Assembly (NCBI RefSeq): GCF_000192795.1
Contig: NW_007360605.1
Location: 72,485 to 136,484 of the forward strand
DNA length: 64,000 nucleotides
From: Vavraia culicis subsp. floridensis
Lineage: Eukaryota; Microsporidia; Pleistophoridae
Reading direction: 5' to 3'
In this document: positions 30,732 through 39,746 of the stretch, piece by piece
Numbering within the stretch: position 1 is the first letter of the stretch
Layout: every line of letters starts with the position of its first letter
Notes under the pieces: generated by a model
The model's database searches: none
Told to the model about the DNA's origin: nothing
The model's input: the letters and a program-made list of their open reading frames with translations, nothing else
Translations under genes and position numbers: made by a program

Positions 30732-31034
30732 ATGGATGAAATAAGAGAACACGAAATCATCAAACGCACGGTGCGAATAAAACGACACGCTGCACGAATA
30801 AAATTTGATCTGCAAGCAAAAAACAACGATTTTGAGGGTGCATGTGGACAGGCTCTGACCCATGTTATGTTCAGAATGCCCGCCATAAAGGATTATTCGT
30901 TATTCTACCGGTTACTATCATTTCATTACACATCCACTTCTTCATCAATACCACAAATGGCGTACTTTGGTCTAAAAATTGCACCAATCACAGTTTTACC
31001 TGCAGAGGAAACAGCCCTGCCTCCAATGAGTTAA
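30732..31034 (+). CDS. Small hypothetical protein
   Basis: 100 codons starting MDEIREHEIIKRTVRIKRHA, 58 bases after the kinase stop. The first 45 residues are charged and helical and look protein-like. The remainder (Ser/Thr/Pro-rich, ending LPPMS) is less convincing, and a competing frame opens at 30842, so a frameshift or short intron near there is possible. Not recognised; could be spurious. Confidence 0.3.
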   Translation: MDEIREHEIIKRTVRIKRHAARIKFDLQAKNNDFEGACGQALTHVMFRMPAIKDYSLFYRLLSFHYTSTSSSIPQMAYFGLKIAPITVLPAEETALPPMS

Positions 31035-31323
31035 CACATCTTGTTCTTCTCACACATCTTCTGCTAATACAACCTTTTCGGAGCAATGGGATGTGAACTT
31101 TGGGCATCTTCACAGGTTCATCTATCAAGAGGGGTTCAACTCCAAAGTTGTTGTGATGTATAGGACAGTCTTTCCGCTCAGCTGCCAGGTATCATCTCAC
31201 ATCGCTACACATTATTCAATAAAAGTGTTTTATCACATCACGTATCGCTAATCAAAAGACCTGTCCACAAAGTTCAAGGGGTGATAAAATTCATTTTTTA
31301 CGTTCTGACCCTAACCCACCAAA
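31035..31323. other. Intergenic before DOM34
   Basis: AT-rich. Two CCC motifs (31309-31311 and 31315-31317) sit within 15 bases of the Dom34 ATG. Confidence 0.45.
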
Positions 31324-32397
31324 ATGATCATAAATTCGCTGAACCAAGCAACAAACACCCTCCGAATTACGCCTACTCACCCCTCCGACATCCATATTCT
31401 CTTCCAAAATCTGTGCACATCCCATACAATTACGATGTCCACCACCCGCAAGGTAGAAATCAACGACCAAAAAAAGCGCGTATCCATAAATCTTACGATT
31501 CGCGTGTGCACCGTAACCATTGACCTTGAAAACAGCTCGTTGTGCGTGAGAGGACAGATTGCGAGAGAGGCTGAGAATGTGCGGATGGGCTCTTACCATA
31601 ACATGAATATCGGACTGAATGATTGCTTTAGTTTGGAAGTGGGCAGCGATCTATGGCAGATGGTTGATCGATTGGTGTGCGATATTGTTGTTTTTATGGT
31701 GGTTATCATGCGAAATGGAAGGTTTGAGATTGGCGTTGTTGATGAGTATGGTGTTGAGTGCAAGGGGACGTACAAAAAAAAGGATTTTACAAAATTTATG
31801 AAAGAAAGGTGCACGAATGGTGCACAAAAGGACGGTGAATGTGATAAAATGGAGATGAAGCAAGCGAGCAGACGGCACAGAGGCAAAAAACCTAGCGGTG
31901 ATACGCACCGTTCTATCACAAACAACTACCGGGTGAAATACATTGTTTGTAATTTCGATGTTTCGCTGTTGGTCAGCACCAACATACCCGCACACACTAT
32001 CAATATATCGAAGGAACACGAAAAACTTCCTTTCAAGGCACTGGTCGAGAACATTCTGTCTAGTTTGACTAATACAGCGATTCCATTCATCAAAGATCTT
32101 ATGGCGGCAAACCGGTTCCTAAGAATGTATGAGCAGGCCGATGATCTGATAGCGCTGGGCGTCAAGGATGTTCTTTCTGCCATCGAGTTCTCAGCGATTG
32201 AGACCATGATTGTAACAGTCGGGTTGTACTGTTCTTATGATGTGGAGGAGAGAGAAAGGATCAGGAAAATGGTTGAGATGGTTGGGAAAGCAAAAAAAGT
32301 AGTTATTGTTAGCGATGGACATGCCTGCGGTAAGAAACTGAATGATATTGGTGGAATTGGTGCCATTTTAAAATACAACTACAAAGAAAATATGTGA
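31324..32397 (+). CDS. DOM34: Dom34/pelota ribosome-rescue factor
   Basis: eRF1-like protein that, with Hbs1, splits stalled ribosomes and starts no-go or non-stop mRNA decay. 357 residues. The N-terminal eRF1_1-like domain carries the family signature (PSDIHILFQNL, TTRKVEI, then VRGQIAREAENVRMGSYHNMN). The C-terminal eRF1_3 domain ends SDGHACGKKLNDIGGIGAILKY, matching the pelota SxxHxxGxxLxxLGGIAAILRY pattern. There is no GGQ peptidyl-hydrolysis motif, as expected for Dom34 and unlike eRF1. The central domain is reduced and contains a basic insert (SRRHRGKKPSGDTHRS). The ATG lies in ACCAAAATG with CCC motifs nearby. Shorter than yeast Dom34 (386). Confidence 0.9.
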   Translation: MIINSLNQATNTLRITPTHPSDIHILFQNLCTSHTITMSTTRKVEINDQKKRVSINLTIRVCTVTIDLENSSLCVRGQIAREAENVRMGSYHNMNIGLNDCFSLEVGSDLWQMVDRLVCDIVVFMVVIMRNGRFEIGVVDEYGVECKGTYKKKDFTKFMKERCTNGAQKDGECDKMEMKQASRRHRGKKPSGDTHRSITNNYRVKYIVCNFDVSLLVSTNIPAHTINISKEHEKLPFKALVENILSSLTNTAIPFIKDLMAANRFLRMYEQADDLIALGVKDVLSAIEFSAIETMIVTVGLYCSYDVEERERIRKMVEMVGKAKKVVIVSDGHACGKKLNDIGGIGAILKYNYKENM

Positions 32398-32542
32398 GAA
32401 AAAGCTTTCTCTTCAGAGATTCTCCACATTTATCGTGTACAATCCCGAAATGTGATGCAATATGCACGCAGAAGCTTTCATGTCTTGTGTGATGACAAGG
32501 AACTGTCCATCTGTATGTGACACTATGGATAGAAAGGTTCTG

Positions 32543-32564
32543 AGCTTCAAATTTTTTTGAAGCT
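32543..32564. repeat. 9-bp inverted repeat
   Basis: AGCTTCAAA and TTTGAAGCT with a TTTT loop, directly before a tRNA-like segment with which it can also pair (CTGAGCT with AGCTCAG). Confidence 0.5.
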
Positions 32565-33606
32565 GGTAGCTCAGTAGGTATTAGCGCTTTGCAGCGAGTA
32601 ATTGTTCGATTGGTAAAAATTTTTCATAAGATCAAGAATGCCTTCGTCAACATGATATGAGAGGTAAATAAACGTGTTTTTGTCCTCAAAGGTAAAGATA
32701 GATGGTAGTTGACAGCAACTATCAAATCACGGATAACTGTCCATAAAAAAATTAATCGCGATGTTTGTGTGTATATCAAACGGTAGCTCCGCACTTCAAT
32801 CCCTCAAAAGAGTATTTTCAATATTTTGCACCGAGAATCCGCAATTACTACCGGTTTTAGCACCAGATGAACAAGAGCGGCCATCACCAGCAATAAGTAC
32901 CTAAAGGAGATATTTTGCTTTACAGAACAAAAAAAGTGCCAATTATTCATATAAGGGCATATTTTAGCGATCTTAGTGGGACAAAGTAAAAGAAAATATT
33001 ATGTGCTATATTTGAAGTACAATTTAGAAATAATTTAAGATATAACGGCTCAACGAGCAACGAACCATTCATTTTCATACTTTCGTCATTATTGCCGCAA
33101 AATCTGCTTTGTATTTTCCTTCATTATTGCCGCTACAAGTTGCTCATTTTCATATTTTTCGTCATCAACACCTACTGTGCCATAAAAGTACTTTGTGCTA
33201 TTAAAAAGATAATTAACAAAAATAGTAAGTTATAAACAAGACATACACAGGGATAAAAGAGGGAAAAAACAATTTGAAAATTTTAAACAGACACAAAACA
33301 GAAATAATCGATCAAAAAAGACGCAGAGATAGGCACAGTGTTGTCAACAATGGGCACGTAGCACTATCTGTATAAACTGGTGTATTACATTTCGTATTGA
33401 CTGGTACGATAGCACAGCTTGAAGAGGTGTGCAGTGACTGAACGCGGAATAACAAAATAAACCGTCATAATTAACCTGCACATATTTCTGATCATAAATA
33501 TGTTTGTACAAGCGTCTTGTTTGTCGTATTTAATTATTTTATCGCCATTTGATAGATCTCGTGCTCGCATCAGTGGGAGATGAAGTGTGGAGGTAACAAC
33601 GGAATC

Positions 33607-33615
33607 TATAAATAG
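33607..33615 (+). promoter_or_regulatory. TATA box of the thymidylate synthase gene
   Basis: TATAAATAG, 21-29 bases before the ATG. CCCC at 33625-33628 follows, so this conserved gene carries both promoter signals. Confidence 0.45.
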
Positions 33616-33635
33616 GAAGTTTATCCCCACGGGTC

Positions 33636-34688
33636 ATGGAGAAGCACGAAAATGAGAACAACACAAATATTTGCTCGCGTTGCAGGAACGAAATGGGAGA
33701 CGATGGACTGGACATTGCGAGACACGACAACAAAAAAAATGGGACTGAGCGTGTGAATAAGAGCGGATCGGATGCGATTGATTGTAATGACAGCAGAAAA
33801 AGCAAGGCAAAGCAAGGAAACGTAGAAGAAAAGGCATATTTGAATTTAATTGAACATGTGATTGCCCACGGCATCAGAAAGGAGGATAGAACCGGCACGG
33901 GCACTATTTCACTGACAGGCCAAGTTCTACGATTCTCCCTGGAGAATAATGCGTTTCCCTTACTCACGACGAAAAAAACGGCCTACGATCTGATTTTGAA
34001 GGAGCTTTTATTCTTCGTAAAGGCACAAACTGACAACAAAATATTGACCAGCCAGAATGTGAACATATGGAACGCCAATTCAACCGATGAGTTCTTCAAA
34101 CAATACGGTATAAACAGACCAGCCGGTGACTTAGGACCTATCTACGGCTTCCAGTGGCGACATTTCGGTGCACCATACAAAACATCCTCCGATAACTACG
34201 ATGGACAGGGCATCGACCAGCTGCAAAACATAATTGATGAGATAAAACGCGACAAGAACAGTCGGCGACTTATTGTTTCTGCATGGAATCCCCTTTGCAT
34301 TAAAGAAATGGCACTTCCACCGTGCCACACTATGTACCACATCGTGATTCTGAACGACAAAATAACACTCATATTGTACCAGCGGTCGGGTGATATGGGC
34401 CTGGGAGTGCCGTTCAACATTGCATCGTATTCCATTCTGGCTGCAATGATCGGCTACATGACTGGGTATGAGCTGGGAGAGTTTGTGCACGTCATTGGTG
34501 ATGCACATGTCTATTCGAACCATGTGGATGCGCTTAAAACGCAGCTGAAGCGAGAGCCGTACGAGTTTCCAAAGCTTTACATTCGACCAAAGAGGAAGAT
34601 CGAGAGAATTGAGGACTTCGAGTATGAAGACTTTGAACTGGAGGGATACAGACACTATGAAAAAATAACAATGAAAATGGCCGTATAA
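33636..34688 (+). CDS. TYMS: Thymidylate synthase
   Basis: Makes dTMP from dUMP with methylene-tetrahydrofolate. 350 residues. The core (~64-350) has RTGTGT (phosphate-binding Arg), GPIYGFQWRHFGA, the catalytic Cys230 in PPCHTMYHI, RSGDMGLGVPFNIASY for dUMP binding, and the C-terminal MKMAV that closes over folate. The first ~60 residues are a charged extension with four Cys/His-type residues (CSRCRNE), not found in the usual ~300-residue enzyme. It is a stand-alone enzyme: no DHFR domain is fused and no folate gene is adjacent. All active-site elements are intact. Confidence 0.97.
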   Translation: MEKHENENNTNICSRCRNEMGDDGLDIARHDNKKNGTERVNKSGSDAIDCNDSRKSKAKQGNVEEKAYLNLIEHVIAHGIRKEDRTGTGTISLTGQVLRFSLENNAFPLLTTKKTAYDLILKELLFFVKAQTDNKILTSQNVNIWNANSTDEFFKQYGINRPAGDLGPIYGFQWRHFGAPYKTSSDNYDGQGIDQLQNIIDEIKRDKNSRRLIVSAWNPLCIKEMALPPCHTMYHIVILNDKITLILYQRSGDMGLGVPFNIASYSILAAMIGYMTGYELGEFVHVIGDAHVYSNHVDALKTQLKREPYEFPKLYIRPKRKIERIEDFEYEDFELEGYRHYEKITMKMAV

Positions 34689-34813
34689 TTAAAATGTTCT
34701 GCTCCTTCATCTTTGATTGTTCTTAGGATCAAATACGAGTTGCCACCTCAAAGTGAATCGATTTACCTTCTCAAATATGCTTCATTCAAAAAACTGCTGA
34801 ATCAGCTTTTACA

Positions 34814-34933
34814 GATCGTTAATGCTATCTTACGTGCAATAATTGTGAGTTAACCCTGTTTACCGCATTCAAAGATCGTTAATGCTGTCTTACGTGCAAT
34901 AATTGTGAGTTAACCCTGTTTACCGCATTCAAA
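34814..34933. repeat. 60-bp tandem direct duplication
   Basis: Two adjacent 60-base units (34814-34873 and 34874-34933) beginning GATCGTTAATGCT differ by one transition. It is non-coding and must be a very recent duplication. Confidence 0.95.
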
Positions 34934-35484
34934 AATGGCAATGAACTCAACACGCCTAGATGATCACTTCTTTTTTACAATAGGCAGACAAAAAGACTTG
35001 TGTAGTGTTTTACAGCCAAAAATTGTTTATTTGTTGCATAGTCTTGCGGGTCGACTCCCTTCAAAAATAAAAAACACCTTTTAGGAAACATTTTCCCTTT
35101 GTTTCACGGTAGCATTGTCCGTTTTGTACGCCCCATTCAAAACTGAGGGATGTGTGACCAAAGTGGTCAAATTTATGTTCTCCGATAAGAAATGCAATAT
35201 TTGACAGCTCAATGTTTATTTTTGTGACAGGAGAATGGTTCTAAACTTAGAAACAGCTGTAGACTTTGAACGGCAGCTGCATGGTTCGTCCATGAACCAG
35301 TCAGATCAATTATACGGGTCGGTTGAGTAAACACACCAACTGCGGTATGACCGAGACGAATAGACTCTGAGTAGAATGTTTGGTTCGTGTCCTGCTCATA
35401 TTCTCTGCATAAGCGTAACACTTCGCATCCTGTTCACAAATACTCCGCTTGTAGCATCCGCTTTGTAAAAAGCATTTTATACAA

Positions 35485-35519
35485 ATGAACAGCATTAAAT
35501 GTTTTTTAATGCTGTTCAT
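35485..35519. repeat. Perfect inverted repeat with 15-bp arms
   Basis: Arm ATGAACAGCATTAAA pairs with TTTAATGCTGTTCAT around a 5-base loop. It is the longest perfect hairpin noticed in the window and lies in a spacer with no convincing gene. Confidence 0.85.
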
Positions 35520-36089
35520 ACAAGCATTTAAAGCAGAGCATTGGTTGAAGAGAGAGTTGAGCTGGTAGTTAAAGCAACAAGCTATTTGTTTAAATCTGTG
35601 AGCCATGCTGTCAATACAAATTCGGTTCATTGGCTTGGTTGATTTGTTTAGCAAGAATGAAAAAAACAAAACATGCTCGATATACCGCATGTGAGATCGT
35701 TGCAAATATTTGTTCATCAATGGAGTACAGCAGTTTTATTAAAATGTACGGGAGTGTGCACCAGGGCATTCTGGTATTGCTGGGCATAGGTACGTCAGCA
35801 CGCAGTCACCATGTTTATGCCGTGGTATATCAGCCATTCTACAAATATCAATATCACTTTATGAAACAATGGCGTTGAATACGCTGCTCATTCCGAACCT
35901 TTGGCTTATCATTGCAAAACATGACAGGGTCTTGTACCACCGGACACCCGCACATGGAGACAAGCTGGTCATACAGCCGGCACCACACGGTTTACAAGCA
36001 CAAAACATGACCAATCTGTTTATCTGCAGCAAATGATCATTGCACATTCATCAGCTATTTTGTGATAGCCATTTATCAAAATGACTTTT

Positions 36090-36097
36090 TATAAAGG
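36090..36097 (+). promoter_or_regulatory. TATA box of the small gene at 36117
   Basis: TATAAAGG lies 20-27 bases before the ATG. This is the main reason for accepting the short ORF downstream. Confidence 0.45.
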
Positions 36098-36116
36098 AAA
36101 AAACGAGCAGTAAATC

Positions 36117-36335
36117 ATGGCAGATAAGAAGAACGTGCAGAACATCATAGAGGGAATAAACAAGCGGGAGGAGAGCAAAAATGATAAAAAAACAAGACAT
36201 GTGAATGGTTATGTGGGCACACACAATGTGAGTAGGTTGGCATCCGTGTTCGAAGAGAAAAGCTGCTATGGCAGGGTTAAAAGGATCAAGGAGAGACTGG
36301 GACTGGATGTGAATGAGCAGGGTGGACAGGGATAA
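36117..36335 (+). CDS. Small basic hypothetical protein
   Basis: 72 residues from ATGG with a well-placed TATA box. The protein is hydrophilic (MADKKNVQNIIEGINKREES...), with a basic middle and a predicted helix SRLASVFEEKSCYGRVKRIKE, ending GGQG. No signal peptide or membrane segment. AATAAA follows shortly after the stop. Composition is protein-like but no family is recognised. The antisense frame at 36051-36617 is rejected. Confidence 0.5.
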   Translation: MADKKNVQNIIEGINKREESKNDKKTRHVNGYVGTHNVSRLASVFEEKSCYGRVKRIKERLGLDVNEQGGQG

Positions 36336-37097
36336 CCAATAAATTATTTTAATGGAGTCGACTGTGTGAGAAGACATAAACTTGCTGTGAATAGGCCGGT
36401 ACTTTTTGTAATTCGTGATTATTACCGGTATTTTTGTGAAGATTGTTATTAAGATGGTTAATCCCGGCAGGTTGTCTCTTTGGTTGGTGCTGTGTGTGGA
36501 GCGGAATGATAATTTGTAGCAAATAATGCACCGGCACACTACGGGTAAGTAAGGATGTGAGCTGCTGCTGTTGTGGTTTATCGCACTTTGGTTGATGATT
36601 AAACGGGTAGTTAGCAAAAAATGGTTGCATCTTTTAATTATTGTTTTCGCCGTTCGGCAGTGATGAAAAGGACATTAGCTGAACGTTAATGTACCTCTTA
36701 AACTTACAAACTCATTATTAACACACGATAGTACCGTGAAATGGTTAAGATAACGAAAATTTTGTAAGGAACATCGTATTATGTACTTGTTTTCCATGGT
36801 CAAGGCGTATTCTGCGAACGTGCAAAACATTGCAATACGTATAAAATGAATGAAATAGTACGGAAAGAATGGACCACTCGTAAAAAGGCTGTGATTGGTG
36901 CAGTTGCTTTATCATAGGTAGTTTAGTGATGCACTGATCACATCACGTGGAAAAGCGCTGTTCAGTACCGTTCACACGATAATAATTGCACGCTATCAAA
37001 GATCGTAGACCTGTTCAGTATAAAATTTGCACATCAAAACCGGAGTTGCTCTATTGCTACATTTTTACGCTCCGTAATTCTTAGCCCCTAGAAACGG
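36336..37097. other. Intergenic
   Basis: No supported gene; CCCC at 37085-37088 belongs to the next start region. Confidence 0.5.
37085..37088 (+). promoter_or_regulatory. CCCC motif before the Plp1/TXNDC9 start
   Basis: AGCCCCTAG, 10 bases before the ATG. Confidence 0.4.
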
Positions 37098-37520
37098 ATG
37101 CTGATCGATTCAGACGTAGACGACCAGGTACTTAGCCATTACAAACAAAAACGCTTGTCAGAACTGAAAAAGGGAATTCCAATTCCATCCATCACTTCTC
37201 GCCAGTCACTTCTCAACACCATAACAACTCAGCGTTGTATCATACACTTTCATAATCCTGAATTCGCTCGTTGCCAAATAATGGACAAGAAACTTGCAGA
37301 AGCCGCTGATATCGTAGGTGATATAAAGTTTTACAGGGCTGAGGCGCAGTTGTTTGAGGATGTGTGTGAGTATTTGCAAATTAGAACGCTGCCATTCCTA
37401 GGATTCTTCAGGGATGGGAAGTGTGTGGATGGAATTGTGGGGTTCGAGGGTTTGAGTGGCGATGATTTTAAGGCAAATGAATTGGTTAAATTTATAAAAC
37501 GCAGTGACATCAGCAAGTGA
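37098..37520 (+). CDS. PLP1: Phosducin-like/thioredoxin-fold protein (Plp1/TXNDC9 type)
   Basis: 140 residues. In yeast and animals this family (PhLP3) works with the cytosolic chaperonin CCT in tubulin and actin folding. The order fits: an N-terminal helix (VLSHYKQKRLSELKKG), then a thioredoxin fold with IIHFHNPEFARCQIMDKKLAE, the strand-helix ICEYLQIRTLPFLGFFRDGK-like region (here VCEYLQIRTLPFLGFF) and VGFEGLSGDDF. The thioredoxin CxxC is reduced to a single Cys (ARCQIMD), as in TXNDC9, so it is not a redox enzyme. Shorter than the yeast protein (230) at the N-terminus. Confidence 0.85.
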   Translation: MLIDSDVDDQVLSHYKQKRLSELKKGIPIPSITSRQSLLNTITTQRCIIHFHNPEFARCQIMDKKLAEAADIVGDIKFYRAEAQLFEDVCEYLQIRTLPFLGFFRDGKCVDGIVGFEGLSGDDFKANELVKFIKRSDISK

Positions 37521-39497
37521 TTTGGTTGTATGGAGGTGAAAGGGGATGCTACGATAAATGCTGGTGTGATCGAGTCGTTAAGCTGTGTGCCAAGTGATGA
37601 AATGATTTATGTCGTGTTTATCATGGTTCAGTGCTCTACCATGGCATTGATACCATTTGCAGGTATCGATTTAATTCCCGTGATCATAGGTTAAAAAGCG
37701 TATGGATGCAGAGCAAAATTCTTGTATGAGAGAGGAATTGCTAATGTTGTGCTCGTATCGCGGTGCCTAAATAAATTATTTTCATATATTCTGGTGTAGA
37801 CCTAGTGGAATAGCGCAGTCACAAATTGAAGTAATAGTAAATTTATTTTAACTCTGAGAATAGCACGGTCAAAACGTGCTTCAAGTCCATCATTCACACA
37901 TAATATGATGTTTTAATCCGGTATTGCTCAGCACAAGAACTGATCGTGCCATACTATCCGCTGTTTACGCTCGTGAACACACGTAACGGGTGCTATGTTT
38001 ACCGCAGAGCGTAAATTTTTGTGCCAAATGTTGTTTGCGGTCATAAAGGGAGATACAGCCGTTCATTGTATAAACCTAGCCGTGTACTTCCTTAGTACGT
38101 GTTTGTACCGCAAACCACAACGCAGTACGGTACAAGCGTGCTAACACGATTAAAAGGTGTCCACAGCACAGCTATGCCGTAACAATTAATTTTATTTGGC
38201 ACGTTGTAAATCTCAATTCCAACTTTCTGCCAGTGAGGAACAAAAACCTTTGCATCGCACCACCGCTACGCAACTCCAACCATTAAGGCTACAACACTCG
38301 TACAATGCGCACTACCGTTCAACTTACAATCACCGGCCGACCCGGCAAAAGAACTAAAATACCGATGAGGCGTGCACCGCACATAATTAATTAAGAATGT
38401 TAAACTGTCGGGTGAAGTGCCGAGCCATCAATCAGTGATGGTAATGACGTGATAAAGCGGTATAAATTTGGAGTAGCTCTGCAAGACACCAAGTAAATGC
38501 GTAGACATGTGGAGTGATTGGCAATGCGATATTAGCAGTGTGAGTATTGCAAACCGTTATCGAGCAGCATTTAGACAGCACTAGTCAGCTTTGCAACCGT
38601 TCCGCATGCTCTAACAAAGAGTCATTCTCCGTTGAGCTGTCGTAATTATTCGATGTGATTGATGGCTGCGTTTTAATTACCTCACAATTAATTGCGAGCA
38701 CTTTTTCCGGTGATTATGGTTTTATTAAATTTTTTATTGCGTGTTCTAATTCGTGCCGGATATCTCGAGGTATTGTCATTACCTGATCGGTGATGACCGT
38801 ACGGAAGGGCGTGATTGCCAAGGATGATAAGGAAAATCGTTCTTTTGGATGGCAGCAAGACGGTGGTCCACGGGCAGCCAACCAAAAGTTCTAAATCAAA
38901 TACAATGGTGCAAACGAGACAGCGATAGCAGGCAAAGCCTACCATTGGACCATTCCTTAAAATGATTACATGAAATGATAAATTCGTATTGTTGGCGAGT
39001 TAAACTATTTGCTACGCATTTACCAAGCACTCAGGTACACCAATCACGGCCATGTTAAGGCTTTTAAAAGATTGCCAATGAGTTTGTTTGTACCTACCAA
39101 CTAAAAGCACACCGGTGTACCGTACGGTACTTCGCCGTACCAAGCGGTTACTCACCGCACGCGTGTATTGAGCATTTTACGCTGCCCTGCTCCTCCCTAC
39201 CATGCCGTAATTTGCATTAAAAACTCTTCGTTTCATGTTCTACTGCGGAACTAAGACATTTCTCCCACCATTTGTGCCGCTCTTACCTATCATGTTGACA
39301 GCTCACCAACTAACGAGTAGCGCAACGAATGCGCTCATCAACAAACAAGTCGTGATCACCATTTTATCACTTGCCATTCGTTCTGATAGATTATCATTTG
39401 TCATAAACTTTCTAATTTTTCTTAATTTATCAAATCAACAAAATTATGACTTTATTTTGATATCAGAAAATATAAAAGCGCGCCTTCCCTTTCCCCT
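37521..39497. other. Gene-poor segment with many short palindromes
   Basis: About 2 kb without credible ORFs, by eye less AT-rich than neighbouring spacers. It is rich in CGGTAC/GTACCG words, including the perfect 14-base palindrome GTACCGTACGGTAC at 39117-39130 and CTTTTAAAAG at 39061-39070. The ATG frame at 39235-39513 overlaps the next promoter and is not accepted. Confidence 0.5.
39471..39478 (+). promoter_or_regulatory. TATA box of the small secreted-protein gene
   Basis: TATAAAAG, 20-27 bases before the ATG, followed by C-rich CCCTTTCCCCT just before the ATG. Confidence 0.6.
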
Positions 39498-39746
39498 ATG
39501 CATAAAATTCTGAAGAACTTGTTCGTTATCTTTGCATTCGTGGCATTTGTGCTCACGGCAAGTAACACTACCAAGAGGGAAGAAGAGGAGGATGGTGGTA
39601 ACGGTGATAATGCAACTGACACTAAGAATGAGACTAAGTCTAGTGATAAGGAGAAGTCGAGCAGCAAGACGAATGGTGATGCGAGCTCAATGTTTGCTCT
39701 TTGCGGTGCCTTAATCACCGGTATATGTATGTGTGCAATGATCTAA
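39498..39746 (+). CDS. Small secreted or surface protein with a hydrophobic C-terminus
   Basis: 82 residues. MHKILKNLFVIFAFVAFVLT is a clear signal peptide, probably cut near TAS. The mature middle (~23-62) is Lys/Glu/Asp/Ser/Asn-rich and disordered, with potential N-glycosylation sites (NTT, NAT and NET). The last ~18 residues (MFALCGALITGICMCAMI) are hydrophobic and could be a GPI-attachment signal (the small residues GDASS lie just before it) or a TM anchor. Both TATA and CCC elements precede the ATG. Probably a small surface protein; the function is unknown. Confidence 0.75.
   Translation: MHKILKNLFVIFAFVAFVLTASNTTKREEEEDGGNGDNATDTKNETKSSDKEKSSSKTNGDASSMFALCGALITGICMCAMI

Larger units (their letters stand above)
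32398..33635. other. Intergenic with hairpin and tRNA-like sequence
   Basis: About 1.24 kb. Holds a 9-bp hairpin at 32543-32564 followed by a degenerate tRNA-like stretch (32563-32640), and AT-rich sequence without ORFs. Confidence 0.5.
34689..36116. other. Intergenic with tandem duplication and long hairpin
   Basis: 1.4 kb containing a 60-bp tandem duplication (34814-34933) and a 15-bp-arm hairpin (35485-35519). Minus-strand frames at 35209-35421 and 35310-35720 are not convincing as genes. Confidence 0.5.

Noticed and set aside
35310..35720. 136-codon minus-strand frame
   Set aside because: Starts at TTG, overlaps a perfect hairpin and another frame, and is unusually rich in Cys, Met and Asn; more like chance.
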